A stretch of DNA of 64,000 nt. It comes from CBDFLD01 sp965249005 (lineage in GTDB: Bacteria > Acidobacteriota > UBA6911). Numbering within the stretch: the stretch's first letter is position 1; the number at the start of each line of letters is the position of its first letter. The stretch spans positions 124,001 to 188,000 of the forward strand of contig CBDFLD010000021.1 in NCBI GenBank assembly GCA_965249005.1. The letters run 5' to 3'. The notes under the pieces are model-generated. The model saw only the letters and a program-made list of their open reading frames with translations. It did not search any database and had not been told where the DNA came from. Shown here piece after piece: positions 1-9,274 of the stretch. Made by a program: the position numbers and the translations under genes.

Positions 1-277
1 TGTTTGTGTTGGTTTCTCCTTCGTACTGCTTGACGTACAAGCGGTCCAGTCTTCCGAAAGCTTTCCAATCGATCCTACGAATGTCATCCCCCGGCTGGTA
101 GTGCCGGTACTCCGCGAAATTCACGCTGAAGCCAAGGTGCGGGGAGCGGTGCAGTCCTGAGACAAAACCCTCAACCACGGTCCGGGCAACCAGTTCGAGG
201 CTCGAGATGCGAGTCAAGGCCGCTGGATCGATAAACCGGGTGGATCTGGTACTTGTCGGATGAACGCTTGCTGGCAT
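1..277 (-). CDS. DUF58 domain protein, 3' end outside the window
   Basis: Only the first 92 residues are inside the window. Read from an ATG at 277, they carry the DUF58 signature: an FAEYRHY segment, then QPGDDIRRIDWK at about residues 61-72, then a VKQYEGETN tail. DUF58 proteins carry a VWA-like fold and are nearly always encoded beside a MoxR AAA ATPase, where the pair is thought to act in complex assembly or cell-envelope functions. Here the gene starts 12 bases after the MoxR stop on the same strand, so it is very likely cotranscribed and translationally coupled. Function beyond the family association is inference. Confidence 0.9.
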   Translation of the reverse strand, partial: MPASVHPTSTRSTRFIDPAALTRISSLELVARTVVEGFVSGLHRSPHLGFSVNFAEYRHYQPGDDIRRIDWKAFGRLDRLYVKQYEGETNTN

Positions 278-289
278 CTCGTGTCGACC

Positions 290-1321
290 CTACAGACCGG
301 AGGTTGGCACCGCAACCGCATCCAGCAGCTGCCGGATGATGACCTCCGTAGTCACTTTCTGTGACTCGGCATGAAAGTTGGTAAGGATGCGGTGCCGCAA
401 AACTGGATACGCAAGTGCCTGGATATCTTCGATCGACACATTGTAGCGTCCATTCAGTAGCGCCCGGGCCTTTCCACCCAACACGAGATACTGAGACGCC
501 CGGAGGCTCGCACCCCAGTTCACCCACTCTTGGATAAAGTCCAACCCCCCGTTGGATCCATCAGACGAGGGACGTGAGCTGCGAACGAGCGACACGGCGT
601 ACCGGGACACCGACTCCGGCACCGGGACCCGGCGGACCAAACTTTGAAACTCCAGGATGTCGGCTCCCGTGACACTCGGGGAGATCTCCGGGTCGCCAGC
701 AGTGGTGGTCTTGTTGACCACTTCCCACTCGTCCTCTTCATTGAGATACTCAATGACAATATTGAACATGAACCGATCGAGCTGTGCCTCGGGAAGGGGA
801 TAGGTTCCCTCCAACTCGATCGGATTCTGGGTTGCCAAAACAAAAAACGGCTTGAGCATGGGGTAGGTCGTCCCTTGCACCGTAACTTGCAATTCTTCCA
901 TGGACTCGAGCAGAGCCGCCTGAGTCTTCGGTGGCGTCCGGTTGATCTCGTCGGCAAGCAGGATATTGGTGAATATAGGTCCGCGCACGAAAACCAACTC
1001 GCGTTTTCCACCACTGACGTCTTCCTGGATAATATCGGTTCCTGTAATGTCGGCGGGCATCAAATCCGGAGTGAATTGAATTCGGTTGAAATTCAGATGC
1101 AGGATTCGTGACAAAGTCTTGATCAAGAGAGTCTTTGCCAGCCCGGGCACACCCGTAATCATCGAGTGGCCTCCTGTAATCAAGCAGATGACGACCTGCT
1201 CCACCACGCCATCTTGCGCCACGATGACCTTGCGCAATTCCGTCAGGATCTTTTGATACCCATCGTTGAGCTTCTCTACCACGGCCGCATCGTCGTTGAC
1301 GGCCTGCTGCGCATTGTCCAT
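290..1321 (-). CDS. MoxR family AAA+ ATPase
   Basis: The 343-residue protein has a Walker A motif GVPGLAKT at 57-64, a Walker B motif LLADEINR at 121-128 and the TQAALLESMEE segment typical of MoxR ATPases; length is normal for the family. MoxR proteins are chaperone-like AAA+ ATPases that work with VWA-domain partners. The partners here are plausibly the DUF58 protein immediately downstream and the VWA membrane protein of the same leftward run. It begins about 50 bases after the end of the DUF4159 gene. Family identification is firm; the substrate is unknown. Confidence 0.95.
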   Translation of the reverse strand: MDNAQQAVNDDAAVVEKLNDGYQKILTELRKVIVAQDGVVEQVVICLITGGHSMITGVPGLAKTLLIKTLSRILHLNFNRIQFTPDLMPADITGTDIIQEDVSGGKRELVFVRGPIFTNILLADEINRTPPKTQAALLESMEELQVTVQGTTYPMLKPFFVLATQNPIELEGTYPLPEAQLDRFMFNIVIEYLNEEDEWEVVNKTTTAGDPEISPSVTGADILEFQSLVRRVPVPESVSRYAVSLVRSSRPSSDGSNGGLDFIQEWVNWGASLRASQYLVLGGKARALLNGRYNVSIEDIQALAYPVLRHRILTNFHAESQKVTTEVIIRQLLDAVAVPTSGL

Positions 1322-1374
1322 TCGCAGGAATCCCCTTTCATCAGATCAAAAAACCGAACGAATACGGGCTGACC

Positions 1375-2229
1375 CTAGTGGGTCAGTGCGTACATGACAT
1401 AGTTTACTCCATATTTGTAGGCTTCGTTGGTCTCTTCTATTGGCCGTAGCGGGTTGTCGGAGTACTCCCAGTACTCCATCAGGTCATTGTTGTAATCGAC
1501 GACCATCATCAACCGGTCATCATCGTCATTCATGCCCAGATACTCAGGCTCGTCAAGCCGCCCGTAGACGTCCGGATGCGGGGGCGGGAAAATGTTCGAG
1601 ATATCGTAAAAACAGTGAAAGATCGGATGGCTGCGCGGGAGCAATTCAAGAGATCTGTCCGGAAAGACTCGCGTCATCTGATGCATGAAGTTCGACAAAG
1701 CCCGTTGACCCCGAAAGTCGTCTACGATCAGAAAACCTCCTCGAAGCAGGTACTCACGCAGGTTTTCCACTTCGGCCTCTGTGAGGTCCATGAACCCAAC
1801 CTCGCAGAGGTAGGAGATGGGGTACTTGAAGATCTCCTCCGTTTCCAGCGACACGACCTTTCCTTCAGGGTTCACGTCGATTCGCGTGACCTCCGACAGG
1901 ATCTTCATCAGGTGCTGTTCGCCTCGCGGCCAATCATGCCTCCACATGGGCTCCCGGCCGAATTGCCAAAGGTCTCCCGAGGCATACCGAATTCGTCCCA
2001 GTGTGAACTTGTAGCCCACCGCAGCTTCATCCCATTGGGCCGGTGCCCGGCGAACTTCGGGCGCGATGGCCGCCAGCAGCAGAACGCAAACGATAAATCG
2101 CGCGTTCGTCCCCACGGTTATTTTGTGTCGGTCTCCCGAGGCTTGTCCCACTGGCCAAACCCATTCCTTGGCATCTTGTTCCCGTAATCGAGTCTGGGAT
2201 CGAAAGTCTTGCCCGAACTGTGACCTCAC
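1375..2229 (-). CDS. DUF4159 domain protein (copy 1)
   Basis: Residues from about 70 to the end match the DUF4159 pattern: FTLGRIRYASGDLW, WRHDWPRGEQHLMKIL, GGFLIVDDFRG and a C-terminal YKYGVNYVMYALTH. A hydrophobic stretch near residues 45-58 suggests membrane targeting, although an unusually long polar N-terminus precedes it. The start is a GTG whose last two bases form the TGA stop of the upstream TPR gene (GTGA overlap, 2226-2229), which supports coupling. DUF4159 proteins are predicted to fold like glutamine amidotransferases and usually sit beside MoxR, DUF58 and VWA genes, as here. Biochemical role unknown. A paralogue lies at 8277-9077. Confidence 0.88.
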   Translation of the reverse strand: MRSQFGQDFRSQTRLREQDAKEWVWPVGQASGDRHKITVGTNARFIVCVLLLAAIAPEVRRAPAQWDEAAVGYKFTLGRIRYASGDLWQFGREPMWRHDWPRGEQHLMKILSEVTRIDVNPEGKVVSLETEEIFKYPISYLCEVGFMDLTEAEVENLREYLLRGGFLIVDDFRGQRALSNFMHQMTRVFPDRSLELLPRSHPIFHCFYDISNIFPPPHPDVYGRLDEPEYLGMNDDDDRLMMVVDYNNDLMEYWEYSDNPLRPIEETNEAYKYGVNYVMYALTH

Positions 2230-4853
2230 GGGTTTTCCTCATTCAACTTCAGCAAAAGCTCCAGGGCGTCGTCAAACGATGGGGCTAGCTCGAGGGCACG
2301 CAGGGTCTCTTGCTTCGCAGAGCGTCTGTCGCCGGACCCCAACCACGCTCGCGCCAATCTTAGGTGAGCCCCGGCTTGATCAACCGGTTTCAGCGCAACC
2401 AGGACCTGATAGGCAGCCACTGCTTTTCGCCAGACACCAGATTTTTCGGCTGCCTCACCCAGACGTCGATGCACTTGTGGGTCATAGGGATTAATATAGA
2501 CGGCACGCTCCAAGAGCTCCGCGGCTTTGCCCCAGTTCTCCGTCTGGCGATAGATGTCGGCGGCGCGGCGAAGTGGCCCGACTGCATTCTCGTCGTACTG
2601 AGTCCACGCAAGAAGTTCCCCGAGTGCCTCCTCCTCGCGGTCGGCTTCGAGATACATGTCCGCGAGAATCTGGTAGGGATTCTCCGGCTCCACGAACTCC
2701 GGGAACAAACCCTTCGCCCTGAGCAAGTAGCGTTCCGCTTCTTGGTTGGAGCCTTTCTCGCGCAGCAACCTTCCCATAAACAGGTTGGCAAAGAAATCAT
2801 TGGGAGATTCTTCCAGCAAGGCCTTCAACGCGTCTTCGTCCCGCCGCGCCTGGCGGGCTTTCTCCAGGACTCCAAAACCCAAACGCTTCGAGAGTATCTC
2901 TAGCCGGCTGTCGAGATAGCTCGCATACTCTTGATCAAAGGTTTCCATGCTCCGGCCGAGCGCCTTCTCGAACACTTCTTCCGTCGAGCATTTCTCGGCA
3001 AATAAGTTCAGGGACTTCAGAATTGCCCCAAAACCGAATCTTTCTTCGATGAGTTCGCACACCAACGACGCCTGATAATATGAAAGAGCAATTTGCTCGG
3101 GATACCGGGGTCTCATCATTCCGGAGTTGAGCTCACTGACCTTGAGCAGCTTGTCCTCCTGATACGCCTTCACGAATGCTGCAGTTAGATCGTCTCCCCA
3201 TCCGGGCTTCGCCCGGCGTTCTTCGTAAACCGAAATGCCCTCGGAAAACCAGCGAGGAATATTATGGCGGGTCATTTGAAGGGTGATCACATGTGCAAAT
3301 TCGTGCCACAACGTGGTCCCCCAGTTGAAGGTCCCGACCTCTCGGGCCGCGGGCGAATCCTGCGCAATGACCTTCCCGAAACAGACCCCCAGGGCCCCCA
3401 AATCCGGTAGACCGAAGGTCCGCACGGCAAAGCTGCCGTGGTCGGGAAAGATCTCTACCTGGATCGGGCCTTCAGGAACGAACTTGTATCGTCCGACCAG
3501 TCGGTCGAACGCCTCCTCCGCCAGTTCGTGAGCATGAGGCGCCAAAACAGAATGGTCTTGCTGACTCATCTTAAAAGAGAAATGCGGGCTTCGACTCTCG
3601 ACAAACCCTTCCATCTGATCGAGCAAATCCAGGGTATTGAAGGTCCAGATGTTGTATGGGTCGCCTTTGAAGGAACGTTCGAGTGCCTTCCGCCCCGCGG
3701 AAACTGCTCCCACGCGCATCAGGTTTATGCCCAGGCTTGCCTGGGCCGGCCATAGCTCCGGTGACATCGACAAGGCCCTTCGGTTGAATTCCACCGCCTC
3801 CGAGTACTTACGGCGGGACACCAAGCTCTCCGCGATAATGTGGTAGAACCTTCCGTAGTTAGAATTCAAATCGAGTACCTTTTTTTCGACCTCCGCAAAC
3901 TCCGTCATCGCCCCTCGGTGGTGGTAGTAGACGGCCTTGAGGCTCAGGGACTGGAGATCATTCGGATTGAGTTCGAGCGCCTTTTCGATCAACTTCCAGG
4001 CATCGTCGAATTTCTCAACTTGCATCCCGAGCTGCGACATCAAGTTGAGAGCAGGAGAGAGGTTCGGATTGGTCTCAAGGGCTCGGAGCGCGTACTTCTC
4101 GACCTCCGCGTTGTTTTCGTATCTCTTGGCGAGTGCTACACCCAGAAGCGCTTCTGAAAAATGCGGATTGATCTCGAGGCACTCTCGAAACAACGCCAGG
4201 GCCCCCGTCGCATCGTACTTCTCCAGAAACAGGTAACCGAAATTCGAAAGAGACTCCACTGCCACGGGCTCTGCGGTCGTGGCATCCACAAAGATGTCTT
4301 TTGCGTCTTCTATCCAGCCCAGCCCCCAGGCCGCCACGGCGATGCTCCCTAGCTTCCGGCTGCCTTGGATTCGGCCAGTTCGAAACTCAGAGATCATCTT
4401 GCTCCAGAGCTCACGCGCACTCTCACGCCGCCCGGTGGTTTCGAGCACAAGAGCCAGTTCTCCGGCCACTTCGAGATTCGAATCTCCTCCGAGTCGAATG
4501 GCGTCGAGGAGAATGAGCTCCGCGGCGCGGTAGTCCCCCAGCAAGGCGCAGCTTCGCGCCGCTTCCAGAGAAACTCCCGATGCGGTTGGGACCCGAGCTA
4601 GAAATGCTCGGCCTTGATTCCGCGCCTCCTCGTACAGCCCCACCTCGCGAAGTGCGCGTAACAGCCCCTGTTGACTCCCTGGCTGGTTCTGCCCCGACTC
4701 TAGGGCCTGCTCAAAGCGCCTCCGGGCGGTATCATACTCGCCAGAACGCAACGCAGCCATGCTCAGACGGTGGCTCTCCGATACCTCCGGCCGGAGGGCC
4801 GAGCAACATCCAAGCAACAAAATCGCGGTAGGGACAGCCCACCAGGAGTTCAT
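2226..4853 (-). CDS. TPR lipoprotein with gluzincin-type (peptidase MA-like) domain
   Basis: The preferred start is the ATG at 4853, giving MNSWWAVPTAILLLGCCSA, a lipoprotein signal with Cys at the end of LLGC; a TTG 21 bases upstream is possible. TPR-like helical repeats fill residues ~25-410 and ~640 to the end. Between them lies WHEFAHVITLQ followed about 15 residues later by WFSEGISVYEE, an HExxH zinc site with a downstream Glu as in peptidase MA-like gluzincins. The 875-residue protein is therefore probably an outer-face lipoprotein combining TPR scaffolding with a metallopeptidase core. It is in the middle of the VWA/MoxR run and overlaps the downstream DUF4159 start by four bases. Substrate unknown. 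Confidence 0.87.
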   Translation of the reverse strand: MNSWWAVPTAILLLGCCSALRPEVSESHRLSMAALRSGEYDTARRRFEQALESGQNQPGSQQGLLRALREVGLYEEARNQGRAFLARVPTASGVSLEAARSCALLGDYRAAELILLDAIRLGGDSNLEVAGELALVLETTGRRESARELWSKMISEFRTGRIQGSRKLGSIAVAAWGLGWIEDAKDIFVDATTAEPVAVESLSNFGYLFLEKYDATGALALFRECLEINPHFSEALLGVALAKRYENNAEVEKYALRALETNPNLSPALNLMSQLGMQVEKFDDAWKLIEKALELNPNDLQSLSLKAVYYHHRGAMTEFAEVEKKVLDLNSNYGRFYHIIAESLVSRRKYSEAVEFNRRALSMSPELWPAQASLGINLMRVGAVSAGRKALERSFKGDPYNIWTFNTLDLLDQMEGFVESRSPHFSFKMSQQDHSVLAPHAHELAEEAFDRLVGRYKFVPEGPIQVEIFPDHGSFAVRTFGLPDLGALGVCFGKVIAQDSPAAREVGTFNWGTTLWHEFAHVITLQMTRHNIPRWFSEGISVYEERRAKPGWGDDLTAAFVKAYQEDKLLKVSELNSGMMRPRYPEQIALSYYQASLVCELIEERFGFGAILKSLNLFAEKCSTEEVFEKALGRSMETFDQEYASYLDSRLEILSKRLGFGVLEKARQARRDEDALKALLEESPNDFFANLFMGRLLREKGSNQEAERYLLRAKGLFPEFVEPENPYQILADMYLEADREEEALGELLAWTQYDENAVGPLRRAADIYRQTENWGKAAELLERAVYINPYDPQVHRRLGEAAEKSGVWRKAVAAYQVLVALKPVDQAGAHLRLARAWLGSGDRRSAKQETLRALELAPSFDDALELLLKLNEENP

Positions 4854-4942
4854 GTCTCTCGATTTCCTAATCAATGAAAGTGAACCCCGACTTTTTCAAC
4901 CCGGCATCCCCCCCGAACTAACTGGAAATACATAGTCGCTGC

Positions 4943-5932
4943 TTACTTTTCCCGAAGCTTGGCACGAGTCCGGGCGAGCTCGAGCAGCAGCTCTTCGAGG
5001 CGGGCTTCGTATTCTCGCACTGGGACTTCGGCCTTCACCGATTGCAGATCAGCGATCTGCTCTTCCAATGAGCGCACCTTCTGGATCAACGCCTGTTGCT
5101 CCGGTCCAACCGTCGCGCGGAGGAGTGGGTCGCCCGAATCCAAGTAGGTCCGTCGGGCAAGCAGCCCGTCTGCGTTCCCGGGATCATCCGGCAGGGGCAC
5201 AGCATGCGCTTCCCCGTCCCCGTTGTCGTCCAGCACAGGATGTTCGCTCTGAAGATTTCCACGGTTGCGATAGTATTCCTCGGTACGACGTTTGGCGTAG
5301 GTGAATGCTTCCAGAATTGAGATTCGATTGTTCTTGTCTGTGTCCGCATCCATATTCTTGAGAGCCTCAATAAAAAACGCTCCCATGTATGTTTTATTCT
5401 TTTCGCGCCCGCTCTTTGTCGCTGTAACAATTATCCTGCCCTTGCCGGAAAGGTCCTTCACGCTGGCCCCGCTACACGTCGTCGCGTTCACGACGGCGAT
5501 TCTCCTGGCGGGGATGGACTCGAGCATCTCGGCAAGGTCTTTGGCCTCGGGGTCGGGACCCGGAAGATTCAACTTGTAGTTCCTGCCGTCGAAGCTCCCG
5601 TGACCGACGATGAACACGAAAAGCGTGTCGATTTCACGATCTGTGCCGGCGAGCTCGCGACTTACCTTTCGTAGATTCGCCTGAGTAGATTTGTCGCGTA
5701 CGATGTCGGGCGCCAACTGCGGTTCGTCAAAGAACACGACGATCTGATCCTTTCTGAACCCAAGGCTCCCCTCGAGGGTTTCGTGAAGATCCCGGATCCA
5801 CTGCAGGAATTCCGCTTGCAATTCTTCGTCTCCACTAATCCCACCGACAAGAAGAGCCCACCGATTTTCCTGTGCGGCCAGGGGCTGATAACAGAGCCAC
5901 AAAGCTGCCCACAGTACAGTCGCGCGAATCAT
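4943..5932 (-). CDS. Secreted caspase-like (clan CD) peptidase
   Basis: The start chosen is the ATG at 5932, whose ATGA overlaps the stop of the upstream VWA gene; the open frame extends 27 codons further upstream without purpose. It yields a Sec signal peptide (TVLWAALWLCYQPLAAQ). The core has VGHGSFDG (His at about 111) and VVNATTCSGAS (Cys at about 153), the His/Cys spacing of caspase and legumain-like clan CD peptidases. The C-terminal ~50 residues are charged and heptad-like, probably a coiled coil. Placement in the MoxR/VWA/DUF4159 run suggests a shared envelope process. Peptidase activity is predicted from motifs only. Confidence 0.85.
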   Translation of the reverse strand: MIRATVLWAALWLCYQPLAAQENRWALLVGGISGDEELQAEFLQWIRDLHETLEGSLGFRKDQIVVFFDEPQLAPDIVRDKSTQANLRKVSRELAGTDREIDTLFVFIVGHGSFDGRNYKLNLPGPDPEAKDLAEMLESIPARRIAVVNATTCSGASVKDLSGKGRIIVTATKSGREKNKTYMGAFFIEALKNMDADTDKNNRISILEAFTYAKRRTEEYYRNRGNLQSEHPVLDDNGDGEAHAVPLPDDPGNADGLLARRTYLDSGDPLLRATVGPEQQALIQKVRSLEEQIADLQSVKAEVPVREYEARLEELLLELARTRAKLREK

Positions 5933-8223
5933 GCCAGCCCCTTTCGCTTCCTCAGGAACCATTCCAGACCGGCGGCGCACACGAGCAGCAAAAACACTAC
6001 CGGCATATCCCAAAGGTCGCGGACTTCTGTCTTGGATATGCCCTTGTCGACATAGGTCACATCTTCAGCCAGGGTCCCGTGCAAATCCGGAGTGTAGTAG
6101 TGACCCCCCGTTTCGGCCGCCAAGCGCTCGAGCAAGTCGGCGTTGAGAGCCCCACGATGGTACTCCTCTCTGGAATCCGCCACACGGAAATAGCTGCGCG
6201 CCGTTCCTAGCGCCTTGGCACCTTGATACGCCTCGACGGAAACCTCGTGAACGCCTTCCTCGATCGGCTCAAACGAGCCGAGGTATAGGCCTTCACGATC
6301 TACGTCCCAGGTCATCGGGATAGAAACCGACTCCCCCGATGGCGGCTGGACCTTTGCGGTCACCCGGGCATTGTTGAGCCGAAAAAAGGATGGATCCTTG
6401 ATCTCGGCGCGTAGTATCACGTTCTCGTCCAAGGAGCTGGAGTGATTCTCCGACTCTATCTGAACGGCGTCCGGCACATCGGTAACCAGCCATCGGAGCA
6501 TTTGCTTCCAGAACAGCTCGTGGGTATTATCTCGATGGTCTAGCTCCATTCTCCACCGCCAGGTCGAATCGGTGGGGAAAGCAACGCTTTTCCCTTTTCC
6601 GAATCGCTGGAAAGCAAGAATCACGGGTTTCTTTCCGCTAGAATCCGGTTCAGAGGCCTCAGCCAGTACTGTGGCACCTGGCTTTGCTCCGCCGGTTGGA
6701 TTGAATCCCACTAGCAAGGGAACCGATTCCCACCGCTTGCGATTCCGGTCTTCGTCCATCTCCAAACGAGTCACCGGGTGCACAGCGCCGTAGCTCGTCA
6801 ATGACAACTTGTAAGACAGATCCCGATAGGGAGGAACCTCGACGGAATCATCCAACCTGATCCGGAGGGGCAGAACGTCTTCCAGAGGAGTATTGATATA
6901 TCCTCCTTGCCCAAAGGCACTATCTCCGCCAAGCATCAATAGTCCGCCACCCCTCTGACTCACAAAATCCGAAATGAGGCGGAGCTGATCGAAGGTGAAG
7001 AAACTGGCCTCCACATTTCCAATGATGATTGCCTGGTACTCGAACAGTTCCTGTTTCTCGACCGGGAAACCCTCTTCCAGAACCGTTGGATCCGTCTCGG
7101 AAACGCCTTGGCGGTAGAACTTGCCGTCCGCTTGTCGCAAGAGTGTTATGAGACGCAGGTTGTCATCGTCGCCGACGGCCCTCCTCAGGAAGCCGTACTG
7201 CCACCGGGGCGCACCGTCGACATAGAGAATCTTGGGCTCAACGTCTTCGACCCGCACGAGGATAGTGCGGTCGTTGTTTTCCAACACTTTTTCGTCCGAC
7301 AGCGCCTCGACAGCAAATGAAAATACTTTGGGGCCGGCCGTCTCAACGCTAAAAGTTACCTTGTAGGTATGCACTTCTCCGTCACCGCCCAGCGTGATCT
7401 CTCGACTCCGGATCGCCCGATTCGCCTCCTTGACAACAAGCTTGGCACGGCGCCCCGCGTATCCCGTCGATCGGACCGCGACGTCCGCCTCCAGCATCGC
7501 ATCTTTCAGAACCCGCCGGGGGACCGCAACCTGAGCGAGCTCGATGTCTTTCGAAAAACCAGTAGATCCAAAACCGACCGGATACACTGCAACGTCGAGC
7601 GCACTCAAACGAGAGGCGGCCTTCGTCAGATCATCGGAGCGATTGTCGGCACCGTCCGTCGCCAAGACGATTCCGGCAAGGGGTGCTTCACTCATTTCAC
7701 CGACGATCTGCGCCAAAGAACGCTCTAGATTCGTGGTATTCCCGTGCCTCGGTACATCTTGAAAACCCTCGGTCCTTTCGGCCGTGTTCGAAAAACGGAA
7801 AAAACGCAATTTGAACTTGGCACCAAGCTCCTGAACCAAAGGAGAGTCCTTGTGACCTATCATCTGCCGTACCGCATCCAGGCGTGACTGCCCTCGGGCC
7901 GCATCCTGAATCTCCATGCTCTTGCTGAGATCGTACGCAATCGCCAACATACTTTTTTGCGGGATGACGGACTTCAAAATCAATACTGGCTGCAACAGGG
8001 TAAGGAGCAAGGTGAGCATTACGATTGCCCTCAGAGCAATCAGCGATAGCCGCCACTCTGGGGTCAGAGACAAACTGCTCCGGTAGAGCCAAAAGGCCAG
8101 CATCACACCGAACAGCCCTAACAGGGCCACCAAATACCAAGGAGCCAACGGCTGAAAGGCTACAGTCCCCTTCTCGAACAGCTGCGGACGGTATTTGAAC
8201 AAGAATTCGAAAATGGTGGCCAT
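5929..8223 (-). CDS. Membrane VWA / glutamine-amidotransferase-like protein
   Basis: The start is the ATG at 8223, with GAGGG five bases upstream; an adjoining TTG at 8226 is an alternative. Two transmembrane segments occur near residues 28-48 and 59-83, then a VWA domain with the MIDAS start YDLSKSM near 97-103 and ATDGADNRSDD later. The middle has GGGLLMLGGDSAFGQGGY, typical of the class I glutamine-amidotransferase-like domain in these proteins, and a last membrane helix lies close to the C-terminus (VVFLLLVCAAGLEWFL) before a basic tail. This architecture recurs beside MoxR and DUF58 in Acidobacteria and Planctomycetes. Likely role: membrane component of the MoxR-associated complex. Confidence 0.88.
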   Translation of the reverse strand: MATIFEFLFKYRPQLFEKGTVAFQPLAPWYLVALLGLFGVMLAFWLYRSSLSLTPEWRLSLIALRAIVMLTLLLTLLQPVLILKSVIPQKSMLAIAYDLSKSMEIQDAARGQSRLDAVRQMIGHKDSPLVQELGAKFKLRFFRFSNTAERTEGFQDVPRHGNTTNLERSLAQIVGEMSEAPLAGIVLATDGADNRSDDLTKAASRLSALDVAVYPVGFGSTGFSKDIELAQVAVPRRVLKDAMLEADVAVRSTGYAGRRAKLVVKEANRAIRSREITLGGDGEVHTYKVTFSVETAGPKVFSFAVEALSDEKVLENNDRTILVRVEDVEPKILYVDGAPRWQYGFLRRAVGDDDNLRLITLLRQADGKFYRQGVSETDPTVLEEGFPVEKQELFEYQAIIIGNVEASFFTFDQLRLISDFVSQRGGGLLMLGGDSAFGQGGYINTPLEDVLPLRIRLDDSVEVPPYRDLSYKLSLTSYGAVHPVTRLEMDEDRNRKRWESVPLLVGFNPTGGAKPGATVLAEASEPDSSGKKPVILAFQRFGKGKSVAFPTDSTWRWRMELDHRDNTHELFWKQMLRWLVTDVPDAVQIESENHSSSLDENVILRAEIKDPSFFRLNNARVTAKVQPPSGESVSIPMTWDVDREGLYLGSFEPIEEGVHEVSVEAYQGAKALGTARSYFRVADSREEYHRGALNADLLERLAAETGGHYYTPDLHGTLAEDVTYVDKGISKTEVRDLWDMPVVFLLLVCAAGLEWFLRKRKGLA

Positions 8224-8276
8224 CAAATCCCTCTATCGAGCACACCAGCTACCAAAATCTGAACCGACATGATGGG

Positions 8277-9077
8277 TCAATGACTCATGGCATAGATGAT
8301 GGAATTGATGCCGATCTGATACGCGTATGTGGAATATTTTGCCGGATATCCGGGCAGGTCCGCCCACTCCCAGGCGTCGCCGATATCCGTATTCCAGTTG
8401 ATGACAACCATCAACCGGCCGGTGTCGTCGGAGATTCCCCGACAATGAGGAACGTAACCATCTTGTTCGTGCGTTATCCCGGACACGGCATTCCCTACAT
8501 TGGGCACCTGCAGGACTTCTGGTATGTCGTAATAACAATGGAAAATTGCGTGATCCCGGGGAATTTCCACCATCGGACTCTGCGGAAAGACTCGTCTTAT
8601 GTTCTGCTCGAAGTTTTGCCACTCCCAGCTTCCCCAAAAATCATCACAGAACATAAAGCCTCCGCGCTGTAGATACTCCCGCAGAGCGAGGACTTCATCG
8701 TCGGTGAGGCTCATGTGCCCGACTTCGACGGCGTAGATAAACGGATAGCGAAATATTTCCGGGTCAATTAATTCAATGGTCCGCTCCTGCTTCGCTACTC
8801 TAATGTTGGTAAGGCGCTCCAACCCTAGAATAAACTGTCGGTCGGCCTTGGGCCAATCCGTCCAGGGACTCTTGTAATATCCCCACCCTCCCAAATCGCT
8901 AAAGATCGAACGAACGAAAGTGAATTCGGATGCGGAATCCTCCAACGCCACGGAAGACCCTGCGGCAACCATCTTGCCGCCACTGAGAGGGGGCTGCGAC
9001 GCGGTACGAAACCCCTCCGCTGCTGTGAGAAGGACAAAGCCGGCAAACGAGGCAATAAGGGTGGTCTTTCGAGACAT
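8277..9077 (-). CDS. DUF4159 domain protein (copy 2), secreted
   Basis: A signal peptide (TTLIASFAGFVLLTAAEG) is followed by the DUF4159 pattern: FTFVRSIFSDLGGWGYYKSPW, LREYLQRGGFMFCDDFWG, PRDHAIFHCYYDIPEV and a C-terminal YAYQIGINSIIYAMSH. It aligns along its length with copy 1 at 1375-2229 but has a conventional N-terminus. It lies between the M16-like gene and the VWA membrane gene on the same strand, with a gap of about 50 bases to the latter. Two DUF4159 paralogues in one operon-like run suggest non-redundant roles, perhaps binding different partners. No catalytic residues can be named with confidence. Confidence 0.88.
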   Translation of the reverse strand: MSRKTTLIASFAGFVLLTAAEGFRTASQPPLSGGKMVAAGSSVALEDSASEFTFVRSIFSDLGGWGYYKSPWTDWPKADRQFILGLERLTNIRVAKQERTIELIDPEIFRYPFIYAVEVGHMSLTDDEVLALREYLQRGGFMFCDDFWGSWEWQNFEQNIRRVFPQSPMVEIPRDHAIFHCYYDIPEVLQVPNVGNAVSGITHEQDGYVPHCRGISDDTGRLMVVINWNTDIGDAWEWADLPGYPAKYSTYAYQIGINSIIYAMSH

Positions 9078-9274
9078 ATCTCCGAACGATCAGAGGTAAT
9101 TGAGATCCCTGTCGAATTATATCAGAGGAGGATTGAAGGTCATCCAGATCTTCTTTTGCTCATCCAATCCACGCACCACGATCCTCAACCTTTTCAGTTC
9201 CAAGTGTTTCTGGAAAGGAGGGGATTCGAGAGCTAACGACTGGCCATTTCACGGATTTCGGACGCCACTTTCGC
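9078..9274. other. Intergenic gap with no recognised gene
   Basis: About 200 bases between the M16-like gene and the second DUF4159 gene, both leftward. No credible ORF, repeat or clear terminator is visible. The gap is larger than others in this run, so it may hold a promoter for the DUF4159-to-DUF58 genes, but no convincing -35/-10 pair stands out. Confidence 0.4.
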